From NCBI GenBank assembly GCA_965228165.1, contig CBDDHB010000003.1:1364001-1428000 (forward strand): a DNA stretch of 64,000 nt. The letters are read 5' to 3'. Below, in pieces: positions 28,571 to 36,106 of this stretch. Numbering within the stretch: position 1 is the first letter of the stretch; every line of letters starts with the position of its first letter. Source of the DNA: Oleispirillum sp965228165 (GTDB lineage: Bacteria > Pseudomonadota > Alphaproteobacteria > Rhodospirillales > Rhodospirillaceae). The translations under genes were made by a program, and so were the position numbers. The notes under the pieces are model-generated. The model was not told the origin of the DNA. It saw only the letters and a list, made by a program, of their open reading frames with translations, and searched no databases.

Positions 28571-30142
28571 TTAGCGAACCAGATCGTAGTTGAAGTCGGT
28601 TTTGCCCAGCAAGCCCGTTTCTTGGTCCAGCCGTTCCAGCACCGCGTTGACCAGGGTGGTGAGAATCTGCATCGCGCCTTCGTAGCCGATGGTGGTGGCG
28701 CGGTGCATGTGGTGCCGGTCGAAAATCGGGAAGCCGATGCGGATCAGCGGCACTTCCAGGGCCGGGTCCAGCGCCTTGGTGTCGCGCTGGATGAACTTGC
28801 CGTAGGAATTGCCGATCATGAAGTCCGGCCGGTCGGTCATCACCAGCGAACGCATGTGCCACAGGTCGCAACCGGTATAGATCTTCCCCGACGCGCCGAA
28901 GGGGGAGGCATCCAGCACCTTCTGGACTTCCTTTTCCCACTTCTTGTTGGCGTTGGCGCACAGGATGTGGGTGGGTTCCGCCCCCAACTCCATCAGGAAG
29001 CGCACCATGCCGAGGACGAAATCGGCATCGCCCCACAGGGCGAATTTCTTACCGTGCAGCCAGGGGTGGCTGTCGGTCATCATATCGACCAGACGACCGC
29101 GTTCCTTGGTCAGGCTGTCGGCGATCGGCTTGCCGGTAAGTTCGGACACCGCCATCAGGAAGGCGTCGGTGCCGGCCAGCCCCAGGGGATAGACCACCGG
29201 CGTCGCCGGCTGGTTCCACAGATCCTTGACCACCTTTTTGGTCTTGGTCAGCTGCCAGGGCTGCAACAGCAGGGTATCGACGGCGTTGGGCGCGTCCTTG
29301 ACCTCGTAGGGGGTGGTGCCGCCCGCGTACATCCGGTATTCGCCGTCCGCCGGAGTATCCAGAACCTCGCTGGGATCGCACAGCAGGGTATGGGGGACGT
29401 TCATTTCCGCCATCATCCGCTTCAGGACGCGATAGTTGCCAAGATAGGTTTCGAAGCCCGGCACCAGATTGATCTTGCCGTTGGAGCCGACCTCCTTGCC
29501 CTCCATCGCCTGCGCGGTGAAGCCCTTGAGGATGCCTTCCATCATGTTGTCCCAGCCGGTGACGTGGCTGCCGACGAAGGACGGCGTATGGGCGAAGGGA
29601 ACCGGCAGATCCTGCGGGATGTGGCCTTCCTTCTTGGCGTTGTTGATGAAGGCGTTCAAATCGTCGCCGATGACTTCCGCCATGCAGGTGGTGGACACCG
29701 CGATCATCTCGGGCTTATAGAGGGCGAAGGCGTTCTCCAGCCCCTGGTACATGTTGTTGTGGCCGCCGAACACCGCCGCATCCTCGGTCATCGAGTCCGA
29801 AACGCAGGCGATCGGTTCCTTGAAGTGGCGGTTGAAATAGGTGCGGAAATAGGCGACGCACCCCTGCGACCCATGCACATAGGGGAGGGTCTTTTCGAAA
29901 CCCAGGGCGCACAGCACCGCGCCCAGCGGCTGGCAGGCCTTGGCCGGGCTGATCGTCACGTTCTCGCGGGAGAATACGATGTCCTTGTATTCGGCGGTGG
30001 TGGTCCATTCGAAGACCTCGCGCACCTTCTCCGGCGAGTTGGCCTCCTCGAAGTTGACCCGCTTGCCCGCCAGCATGTCCTGATAGTCCTGGTCCAGGAA
30101 CAAAGGATAGCCGGGCTTGATGTTCTCGACCGTCTGGCTCAT
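28571..30142 (-). CDS. nifK: NifK, MoFe-protein beta subunit
   Basis: The start is the ATG at 30142 with AAGGAG upstream, giving 523 residues, full length. P-cluster cysteines are visible in AKACQPLG, HGSQGCVAY and STTCMAEV. The conserved GSHVTGWDN and the C-terminal IGFPIFDRHHMHR and FNYDLVR are intact. With NifD it forms the dinitrogenase tetramer. It lies 255 bp after nifD, an unusually long gap filled by repeat copy G. Confidence 0.97.
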   Translation of the reverse strand: MSQTVENIKPGYPLFLDQDYQDMLAGKRVNFEEANSPEKVREVFEWTTTAEYKDIVFSRENVTISPAKACQPLGAVLCALGFEKTLPYVHGSQGCVAYFRTYFNRHFKEPIACVSDSMTEDAAVFGGHNNMYQGLENAFALYKPEMIAVSTTCMAEVIGDDLNAFINNAKKEGHIPQDLPVPFAHTPSFVGSHVTGWDNMMEGILKGFTAQAMEGKEVGSNGKINLVPGFETYLGNYRVLKRMMAEMNVPHTLLCDPSEVLDTPADGEYRMYAGGTTPYEVKDAPNAVDTLLLQPWQLTKTKKVVKDLWNQPATPVVYPLGLAGTDAFLMAVSELTGKPIADSLTKERGRLVDMMTDSHPWLHGKKFALWGDADFVLGMVRFLMELGAEPTHILCANANKKWEKEVQKVLDASPFGASGKIYTGCDLWHMRSLVMTDRPDFMIGNSYGKFIQRDTKALDPALEVPLIRIGFPIFDRHHMHRATTIGYEGAMQILTTLVNAVLERLDQETGLLGKTDFNYDLVR

Positions 30143-30195
30143 TTCGTCTCTCCTTCCCGCGCCGCGCATTCGCGGACGCCGGGTGGCTGAAATTC

Positions 30196-30380
30196 CAAAA
30201 CCCGCGGGCTCCGCCCGCCGCCGTTTGAAAACCTCCCGGAGGGGCTCGGCCCCTCCGGACCTCCCATGACTTTCGTTTCGCGCGAAGCGCCATCGGCCCG
30301 AGCCGTTGCAACGAACACGCTGTCCGCCGCTTCGCGGCGAAAAGTCATGGGGAGCGCGAGGGGTCCGCGACCCCTCGCAG
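30196..30380. repeat. Multi-hairpin intergenic repeat, copy G (nifD-nifK)
   Basis: Full copy between nifD and nifK: CCCGCGGGCTCCGCCCGC, GGAGGGGCTCGGCCCCTCC, GCGCGAAGCGC, GCCGCTTCGCGGC and GAGGGGTCCGCGACCCCTC (30358-30376), ending 21 nt from the nifD stop. Confidence 0.8.
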
Positions 30381-30397
30381 GACTTTGCTTTCCCGGC

Positions 30398-31870
30398 TCA
30401 TGCCGCCTTGGTCTCGACCGGCGCGGGGCGTTGCCACGGGGCCTTGATCTCGGTCCAGCAGGGATTGTTCAGGGTCATGTCCATGTCGCGGGCGAAGATG
30501 GCGAAGCCGTCATAGCCGTGGTACGGGCCGGAATAGTCCCAACTGTGCATCTGACGGAAGGGGAAGCCCATTTTCTGGAACTGGTACTTTTCCTTGATGC
30601 CGGAGCCGATCAGGTCGGGTTTGATCTTCTTGACGAACTCGTCCAATTCATAGGCGGTGACGTCGTCGTAGATCAGGGTGGCGTCGCCCATTTCCTTGAC
30701 GGTGCGGTCGTAATCGTCATTGTGGGCGAATTCGTAGCCGGTACCGACCACCTTCATCCCCAGGTCCTCGTAGGCGCCGATGATGTGACGCGGGCGCAAG
30801 CCGCCGACGTAGAGCATCACCGTCTTGCCTTCCAGGCGCGGACGGTACTTGTCCACCACCGCCTGCCACTGCGGCTTGTACTTGGCGAGAACCCGCTCGA
30901 CGCCGTCCTTGATCCTGTCGTCGAAGCGTTCGGCGATGGCGCGCAGCGACTGTTCGATCTTGGTCGGGCCGAACAGGTTGTATTCCATCCACGGAATCCC
31001 GTACTTCTCTTCCATGTGGCGAGAGACGTAGTTCATCGAGCGATAGCAGTGCAGCAGATTCAGCTTCGCCTTGGTGGAGCGCTGCATCTCGATCAGGGTG
31101 CCGTCGCCCGGAACCTGGGCGATGACGCGCAGTCCGATTTCCTCCAGCAGCATGCGCGACGGCCAGATGTCGCCGCCGATGTTATAGTCGGCGAGGATGT
31201 TGACGTCGTAGGGCGTGGTTGCGAAGCTGTCGTCGTTATCCAGGGTCGGCAGCACCCAGTCGCGGATGGTGTCGTTGGCGATGTGGTGGCCGAGAGACTG
31301 GGAGACGCCGCGAAAGCCCTCGCAGCGCACCGGCACGATGGTCTTGCCGATTTCCGCGCTTTTGACCTTGGCCACCGTCTCGATGTCGTCGCCGATCAGG
31401 CCGATCGGGCATTCCGACTGGATGGTGTAGCCCTTGGCCAACGGAAACAGCTTTTCCAGTTCGTCGATGATGGCTTTGAGCTTCTTGTCGCCGCCGAAGA
31501 CGATGTCGCGTTCCTGGAAGTCGGACGTGACGTTGAGGGTGGTGAAGATGTCCGCCCCGGTGGTGCCGTTGGCGTAGTGGCGGCGACCCATCGTCGAGTA
31601 CATGCCGCATCCCACCGGACCGTGGGAGACGTGGATCACGTCCTTGATCGGCCCCCAGCACACGCCGCGCGACCCGGCATAGGCGCAGCCGCGAATGGTC
31701 ATCACGCCGGGCAGCGACTTGCGGTTCGAGGTGATGCACTTCTTCGCCGACTCAAGCGACGGATCGTTGACCATCAGGTGCTTGGCGCGGTCCTTCTTCG
31801 CCTTTTCGGGATAGACCGCCAGGACCTCGGCGATCAGGTTCTGGGTTTCTTCGCGCGTCAATGCGGCCAT
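30398..31870 (-). CDS. nifD: NifD, MoFe-protein alpha subunit
   Basis: The ATG at 31870 (AAGGAG 8 nt upstream) is preferred over a GTG at 31879, giving 490 residues. All key ligands are seen: P-cluster cysteines in RGCAYAGS, GPVGCG and QSECPIG, the FeMo-co cysteine in LLHCYRSMNY and histidine in QMHSWDYSGPYHG, and the catalytic-pocket SQSLGHHIAN. Nothing suggests damage in this subunit. It follows nifH by 48 bp. Confidence 0.97.
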   Translation of the reverse strand: MAALTREETQNLIAEVLAVYPEKAKKDRAKHLMVNDPSLESAKKCITSNRKSLPGVMTIRGCAYAGSRGVCWGPIKDVIHVSHGPVGCGMYSTMGRRHYANGTTGADIFTTLNVTSDFQERDIVFGGDKKLKAIIDELEKLFPLAKGYTIQSECPIGLIGDDIETVAKVKSAEIGKTIVPVRCEGFRGVSQSLGHHIANDTIRDWVLPTLDNDDSFATTPYDVNILADYNIGGDIWPSRMLLEEIGLRVIAQVPGDGTLIEMQRSTKAKLNLLHCYRSMNYVSRHMEEKYGIPWMEYNLFGPTKIEQSLRAIAERFDDRIKDGVERVLAKYKPQWQAVVDKYRPRLEGKTVMLYVGGLRPRHIIGAYEDLGMKVVGTGYEFAHNDDYDRTVKEMGDATLIYDDVTAYELDEFVKKIKPDLIGSGIKEKYQFQKMGFPFRQMHSWDYSGPYHGYDGFAIFARDMDMTLNNPCWTEIKAPWQRPAPVETKAA

Positions 31871-31918
31871 ATTCGGCACTCCTTCGACGTGTGAGGGGAA
31901 CGGGGACCGGGAGGCCGC

Positions 31919-32800
31919 CTACTCGGCGGGAACCTCGGCGGCGGCCTTGCCGACGATGCTTTCGTCCTCGACATCCATCAGGCCGAATTCCATCAGCAGG
32001 GTTTCCAGCTCTTCCATTTCGATCGGCGTCGGAATGACGAATTTCTTGTTGTTGACGATCTTTTCCGCCAGGGCGCGATATTCCCCCGCCTGCTTGCTGG
32101 TCGGGTCGAATTCGATCACCGTCATGCGGCGGATTTCGGCGCGCTGCACGATATTGTCGCGCGGCACGAAGTGGATCATCTGGGTGCCGAGCTTGGCGGC
32201 CAGTTCCATGATCAGTTCGTCTTCGCGGTCGGTATTGCGCGAGTTGCAGATCAGGCCCGCCAGACGCACCGAGCCGGTGGTGGCGTACTTGACGATGCCC
32301 TTCGAGATGTTGTTGGCGGCGAACATCGCCATCATCTCGCCGGAGCAGACGATGTAGATTTCCTGCGCCTTGTTCTCGCGGATCGGCATGGCGAAGCCGC
32401 CGCAGACCACGTCGCCCAAAACGTCGTAGAAGACGAAGTCCAGGTCTTCCTCGTAGGCGCCTTCCTCCTCCAGGAAGTTGATCGCGGTGATCACGCCGCG
32501 ACCGGCGAAGCCGACCCCCGGCTCCGGACCGCCGGATTCGGCGCATTTGATGCCGCGATAACCGGTCTTCAGCACGTCCTCGAGTTCCAGGTCCTCGACC
32601 GAGCCCGCCTCGGCGGCGAGGCTCATGATGGTGTCCTGCGCCTTGGCGTGCAGGATCAGGCGGGTGGAGTCCGCCTTCGGGTCGCAACCGATGATCAGCA
32701 CCTTTTTCCCCATCTCGGCCAGGGCCGAAACCAGATTCTGGGTGGTGGTCGACTTGCCGATGCCGCCCTTGCCGTAAATCGCGCACTGACGCAAAGCCAT
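31919..32800 (-). CDS. nifH: NifH, nitrogenase Fe protein, with Cys98 replaced by Phe
   Basis: The 293-residue protein is typical NifH from MALRQCAIYGKGGIGKSTTT (P-loop residues 10-17) through IGCDPKADSTR, DVLGDVVCGGF (Cys133, cluster ligand) and the C-terminal DESIVGKAAAEVPAE. The one striking departure is at residue 98: the universally conserved GVGCAGRGV reads GVGFAGRGV (codon TTC at 32509-32507 instead of TGC). Cys98, or Cys97 without Met in Azotobacter numbering, bridges the [4Fe-4S] cluster across the dimer. Arg101, the DraT target, is present. It is led by a sigma-54 promoter and starts the nifHDKT-fdx-nafY operon. As written the protein should be inactive. Confidence 0.95.
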   Translation of the reverse strand: MALRQCAIYGKGGIGKSTTTQNLVSALAEMGKKVLIIGCDPKADSTRLILHAKAQDTIMSLAAEAGSVEDLELEDVLKTGYRGIKCAESGGPEPGVGFAGRGVITAINFLEEEGAYEEDLDFVFYDVLGDVVCGGFAMPIRENKAQEIYIVCSGEMMAMFAANNISKGIVKYATTGSVRLAGLICNSRNTDREDELIMELAAKLGTQMIHFVPRDNIVQRAEIRRMTVIEFDPTSKQAGEYRALAEKIVNNKKFVIPTPIEMEELETLLMEFGLMDVEDESIVGKAAAEVPAE

Positions 32801-32893
32801 GGTCCTTCTCCTTTGTGTCCTGAACGGTTCCGGCGCTCCCGACATTCCGGAAGGCTCGTCCGCTTGACCGGTAAACCTTGACGCCCCACAGCA

Positions 32894-32908
32894 GCAATGC
32901 CTGTGCCA
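32894..32908 (-). promoter_or_regulatory. Sigma-54 promoter of nifH
   Basis: Minus-strand TGGCACAGGCATTGC matches the -24/-12 consensus. It lies 94 bp upstream of the nifH ATG, giving a leader of about 80 nt. Confidence 0.88.
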
Positions 32909-32948
32909 ATCCCGAATTCCTCGACAATCCCCTGATTCCGCTTTACTT

Positions 32949-32966
32949 TTAGCGAAGCCTCGGCAA
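32949..32966. promoter_or_regulatory. Possible degenerate NifA box for nifH
   Basis: TTAGCGAAGCCTCGGCAA fits TTGTCG-N6-CGACAA at nine of twelve fixed positions and stands 40 bp upstream of the promoter, close to the 44-56 bp of the strong boxes. No perfect box exists between nifH and draT. Confidence 0.35.
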
Positions 32967-33008
32967 CGACGGCGCGTCACCTTCGCAACAACCCCGTCAG
33001 GATTTCGC

Positions 33009-33851
33009 ATGGCCGACGACCCGCCCTCGCGCCCCGGAACCCCTTCCCTGCCGCCCTGGGCGCGGCTGCCGATCAACCGCTGCAATCTGCCGTCGGTGGT
33101 GCTGGGGAGCCTGAGCTTCCAGGACGCGCCGGAGGATCTGCGCCTCGACGGAGTGTTCCCCTTCCACGCCGAACTGTTCGCCATGCTCGACTCGCTTCCC
33201 GGCAAGGCGGCGCGGGCGGAACGCTTCATCGACTACATGACCGTGCACTTCTGCCTGGAAACCCCGGAGGAAGCGGGCGGCGAACGGAAACGCCACCGCA
33301 CCAAGGCCGATTACACCCGGATGCTGCGCGGCTGGTTCTTCGACGCCGACGGACGCGAGGCGGCGGTGATCAAGGGCTGGGTGGAAAGCCGCTTCGGCCT
33401 GTTGACCCGCTTTCACAAGGGCCGCCTGCGCATCGGCGACGCGATCGCGGACGCCCGCTTCGTCGAGGAACGCTCGCGCGGCGTCTATGCCACCCACGCC
33501 CTCGACTCCCAGCTCGACCTTCTTTACGCCTATGCCCAGTACGAACTGGCCAAACCCGCCGACGCCCCCGCCCATCTGACGCTCTATCGCGGCGTCAACG
33601 CCATCGACGACTTCGACATTCTGGAACGCACCGGCCCGCGCGAGGCGACGGTGGTGCTGAATTCGATGAACTCGTTCACCGCCGATCCCGACCGCGCCGG
33701 AGAATTCGGCGACAACATCCTGGAAGCGCGCATCCCCCGGCAAAAGGTGTTCTGCGCCTCCGATCTGCTGCCCGGACGCCTGAAGGGCGAAAACGAAGTG
33801 ATGGTGATCGGCGGCGCCTATCGGGTGCGCCTGACCTATTGGCGGGGATGA
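33009..33851 (+). CDS. draT: DraT, NAD+-dinitrogenase-reductase ADP-ribosyltransferase
   Basis: The 280-residue protein begins with the DraT pattern LPINRCNLPSVVLGSLSFQ and continues with LFAMLDSL and RFIDYMTVHFCLE. Later it has LTLYRGVNAIDDF and VLNSMNSFTADP, with the catalytic-region ARILEARIPRQKVFC-type end. DraT transfers ADP-ribose from NAD+ to Arg101 of NifH and switches nitrogenase off when ammonium appears or light or energy fails. It diverges from nifH. draG, which reverses the modification and usually follows directly, is absent from the window. Confidence 0.93.
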   Translation: MADDPPSRPGTPSLPPWARLPINRCNLPSVVLGSLSFQDAPEDLRLDGVFPFHAELFAMLDSLPGKAARAERFIDYMTVHFCLETPEEAGGERKRHRTKADYTRMLRGWFFDADGREAAVIKGWVESRFGLLTRFHKGRLRIGDAIADARFVEERSRGVYATHALDSQLDLLYAYAQYELAKPADAPAHLTLYRGVNAIDDFDILERTGPREATVVLNSMNSFTADPDRAGEFGDNILEARIPRQKVFCASDLLPGRLKGENEVMVIGGAYRVRLTYWRG

Positions 33852-33852
33852 T

Positions 33853-33868
33853 TGTCGGGTTTGCGACA
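33853..33868. promoter_or_regulatory. NifA upstream activator sequence for the SIR2-like gene
   Basis: TGTCGGGTTTGCGACA is a perfect TGT-N10-ACA box starting 2 bp after the draT stop and 51 bp upstream of a sigma-54 promoter. Confidence 0.88.
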
Positions 33869-33919
33869 ACGCCCCGCCGCCCTTTCCTGAAAGCCGCGGT
33901 TTTCCTTCAACCCGAAGCT

Positions 33920-33934
33920 TGGGCCGTTTCTTGC
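33920..33934 (+). promoter_or_regulatory. Sigma-54 promoter of the SIR2-like gene
   Basis: TGGGCCGTTTCTTGC matches the -24/-12 pattern with correct spacing, 34 bp before the ATG at 33969. Confidence 0.8.
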
Positions 33935-33968
33935 GTGGAGATCGTCCCACAAGAGTACGGAGGTTCCC

Positions 33969-34826
33969 ATGCAATCCCGCGACATCGACGCCCTGCTGCG
34001 CATCTGGCGGGACGGCATCGGCGAGGGGCGGATCGTGCCGGTCCTCGGGCCGGATTCGCAGACCGGCTGCATCGACGCGGCGACCGGCCAGCCGCTCCCC
34101 GCGCAAGGCCATGACCTGATCCTGGCGATGAACGGCGGCCAACCGCTATCGCCGAAACTGATGACCGAATTCTCGCGCGCCGCGATGAACCTGGAGTTCA
34201 AGAAGGGTCGCAAGTTCATCGACCGCTTCCTCGGCGAACTCTACGACCGCGACTGGACGGTCTCCCCCCAGATGCGCTGGATCGCCGAGGCCAGGCCCCG
34301 CTACGCCATCGACCTCAACCGCGATTCGGTGCTGCCGAAGCTGTTCGCCGCCGCCCCCCACGTGCTGATCCAGGGGGTGGCGCGCCTGTCCAAGGCCGAC
34401 CCCCGCTACCGCGCCTTCCGCCACGACGGCGCCGACTATGCACCCCTCGACGAAAACGCCGAGGCCGGGGCGCTGGCGGCGAGCGATTTGCCGATCCTGT
34501 TCAAGCCGCAAGGGTGCGCCCGACCGACGCCCAGCTTCATCGCCTCGGACGCCGACTACGTCGATTTCATCACCGAGCTGATGGGCGGTTTCGCCCTGCC
34601 GCCGTTCCTGAAATCCTATCGCCGGGGCAAGCAGTACCTGATCGCCGGAGTCCGCCTGATCAAGGATACCGAACGGATGATCGTCCGCGACCTCATCCAC
34701 GACGCCGAACCGCAGGCGGCGGGCTGGCTGATCGCCGAAAACCCCAGCCCGAAGGAAATGCGCTTCGCCGACCACCTAGGCCTCGCGGTGATCGACGCGC
34801 CGCTGTCGGCATTCTGGCCGGGATAA
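33969..34826 (+). CDS. SIR2-like protein under NifA/sigma-54 control
   Basis: The 285-residue soluble protein starts at 33969 with GGAGG nearby. Its N-terminus has GRIVPVLGPDSQTG (about residues 18-31), resembling the GAG-type nucleotide loop of SIR2-like (SIR2_2) Rossmann domains, followed by GHDLILAMN. The catalytic histidine of true sirtuins is not evident, so NAD binding or cleavage rather than deacetylation is the more likely activity. Family assignment is moderate. It has its own NifA box and sigma-54 promoter and occupies the place of draG beside draT, another NAD-using protein. Repeat half-copy H follows the stop by 1-2 nt. Confidence 0.75.
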   Translation: MQSRDIDALLRIWRDGIGEGRIVPVLGPDSQTGCIDAATGQPLPAQGHDLILAMNGGQPLSPKLMTEFSRAAMNLEFKKGRKFIDRFLGELYDRDWTVSPQMRWIAEARPRYAIDLNRDSVLPKLFAAAPHVLIQGVARLSKADPRYRAFRHDGADYAPLDENAEAGALAASDLPILFKPQGCARPTPSFIASDADYVDFITELMGGFALPPFLKSYRRGKQYLIAGVRLIKDTERMIVRDLIHDAEPQAAGWLIAENPSPKEMRFADHLGLAVIDAPLSAFWPG

Positions 34827-34827
34827 A

Positions 34828-34864
34828 AACTTGCGGGGAGACTCGGTCTCCCCGCGCCCCTTAT
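34828..34864. repeat. Multi-hairpin intergenic repeat, half copy H
   Basis: The right half in reverse orientation: TTGCGGGGAGACTCGGTCTCCCCGC then GCCCCTTATGACT. The hairpin (34835-34853) is 8 nt past the SIR2-like stop, the same position relative to its gene as in copies B, D and G. Confidence 0.7.
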
Positions 34865-34879
34865 GACTCTGCCCCTCAC

Positions 34880-34908
34880 TTGACTTTTTCCGACTTTGTG
34901 TATAGATA
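34880..34908 (+). promoter_or_regulatory. hicAB promoter
   Basis: TTGACT (34880-34885) and TAGATA (34903-34908) are spaced 17 bp, ending 5 bp before the hicA ATG, so the transcript would be nearly leaderless. Confidence 0.5.
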
Positions 34909-34912
34909 CACA
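34897..34912. promoter_or_regulatory. Probable HicB operator
   Basis: TGTGTAT-AG-ATACACA is a perfect 7-2-7 palindrome covering the -10 region and abutting hicA. HicB antitoxins with a DNA-binding tail bind such sites to repress their operon. Confidence 0.6.
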
Positions 34913-34913
34913 C

Positions 34914-35105
34914 ATGAACAGCCGCGACGTCATCAAGGCTTTGGAAAAGAACGGTTGGACCCTCAAGCGCATCACGGGGAGCCACCATCATTACGTCCAC
35001 CCCGTAAGACCGGGGTTGGTCACGGTTCCCCATCCGAAGCGGGATTTGCCAAAGGGAAAGCTACAAGCCATTGAGCGACAAAGCGGACTGAAACTGACGA
35101 GGTAA
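34914..35105 (+). CDS. hicA: HicA-type mRNA interferase toxin
   Basis: A 63-residue protein starting MNSRDVIKALEKNGW with the HicA histidine block GSHHHYVHP (catalytic His in the dsRBD-like fold) and VPHPKRDLPKG. HicA cleaves mRNA independently of the ribosome until bound by HicB. The start at 34914 is preferred over 34896, which lies within the promoter. HicB follows after 5 bp. Confidence 0.9.
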   Translation: MNSRDVIKALEKNGWTLKRITGSHHHYVHPVRPGLVTVPHPKRDLPKGKLQAIERQSGLKLTR

Positions 35106-35110
35106 GGATC

Positions 35111-35497
35111 ATGGCCTCCTATATCGCCTATCTGCGCAAGGACATGGACAGCGATTACGGGGTCGAATTTCCCGACCTTCCCGGCTGCTTCAGCGCAGGC
35201 GCAACCCTGGAAGAAGCAAAAGCCATGGCCGCCGAGGCTTTGGCGGGTCATGTCGCGGTGCTGGAGGAAGAAGGGTTACCGGTTCCTCCGCCGTCGTCGG
35301 TTGATGATCTTGTCGCCGACCCTCACCGAACCGATGCCATTCTCTTTCTTGTCGATCTCGAACCTTCGCTGCTCAAACCGGAACGGGTAAACATCATGAT
35401 TCCCCGCAACCTGCTGGGCCGAATCGATGCGGTCGCGGGCCCCGGCGGACGTTCGCGTTTTCTCGTCGAAGCCGCCGAGAAGCGTCTGGCCAAATAA
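35111..35497 (+). CDS. hicB: HicB-type antitoxin
   Basis: The 128-residue protein begins with the HicB fold (YIAYLRKDMDSDYGVEFPDLPGCFSAG, a partial RNase H-like domain). It ends in a ribbon-helix-helix-like tail (VNIMIPRNLLGRIDAVA and SRFLVEAAEKRL) that should bind the palindrome before hicA. It neutralises HicA and represses the operon. AAGGA precedes the ATG. Confidence 0.9.
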   Translation: MASYIAYLRKDMDSDYGVEFPDLPGCFSAGATLEEAKAMAAEALAGHVAVLEEEGLPVPPPSSVDDLVADPHRTDAILFLVDLEPSLLKPERVNIMIPRNLLGRIDAVAGPGGRSRFLVEAAEKRLAK

Positions 35498-35513
35498 ACG
35501 GGCACGAAGCAAC

Positions 35514-36083
35514 ATGCACCGCCTTTTCAAGAAGAAACGTCCACCGCTCACCATCACCAGCCGGGTTTCCTCCCTGACCAATTCCTTCGTCCAGGCGATC
35601 ATTCCCAAGGCGGAACCGACGGAAGACGGGATTCTTGAAGCTCTAAGCATTCTTAGGGTGTCTCCTGAAAACCCCGAATGCGTCTATTGTGGTGCTCCCG
35701 CAACCGATTGGGACCATCTGCACCCTTTTGTCAAAGACAAACGCCCCACCGGATACATCGACGAAATTCGCAATCTCGTCCCCTCCTGCGGCTCGTGCAA
35801 CCAATCGAAAGGGGGACAGGATTGGAAAGCCTGGATACAAGGAACTGCCGTCAATTCACCGGCCTCGCGAGGGATCAAGGACGTTCCACAACGTATTGCC
35901 CGTCTGGAAGCTTTTGAAGCCTGGGGCAATGTTCAACCGATCGACCTTGCCGCGCTGATCGGCAAGGATGTGTGGGATGCGTACTGGAAACGCAGGGACG
36001 AAATCGAGGACCTGATGTCCATCGCCCAAGATGAGGCGGACAGGGTTCGTGATGCCATTCGTATGGCACTGACAAGAACCTGA
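35514..36083 (+). CDS. HNH endonuclease
   Basis: The 189-residue protein has a zinc-finger HNH core. CVYC (Cys56, Cys59) and DWDHLHPF provide one face, and PSCGSCNQSKGG (Cys92, Cys95, Asn96) the other. HNH nucleases nick or cut DNA in restriction, mobility and phage-defence systems. It is 16 bp after hicB and on the same strand, so may share its transcript. The ribosome site is weak. No methyltransferase or specificity subunit accompanies it. Confidence 0.8.
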   Translation: MHRLFKKKRPPLTITSRVSSLTNSFVQAIIPKAEPTEDGILEALSILRVSPENPECVYCGAPATDWDHLHPFVKDKRPTGYIDEIRNLVPSCGSCNQSKGGQDWKAWIQGTAVNSPASRGIKDVPQRIARLEAFEAWGNVQPIDLAALIGKDVWDAYWKRRDEIEDLMSIAQDEADRVRDAIRMALTRT

Positions 36084-36106
36084 CGCTTTCACGGTAAAAA
36101 ACAAGT

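Noticed and set aside
28142..30190. A 682-codon plus-strand open frame opposite nifT-nifK, and similar long frames opposite other GC-rich genes
   Set aside because: It is the mirror of high third-position GC in nifK; the translation is low-complexity His/Gly/Val-rich with no domain and no ribosome site.
32507..32509. Reading the C98F protein as a NifH-like relative (BchL, ChlL, CfbC, group IV) instead of NifH
   Set aside because: Those proteins keep both cluster cysteines, and every other segment plus the nifDK context is that of conventional Mo-type NifH.
33009..33851. draT as the first gene of a draTG operon
   Set aside because: The following gene has no ADP-ribosylglycohydrolase motifs and has its own NifA/sigma-54 promoter.
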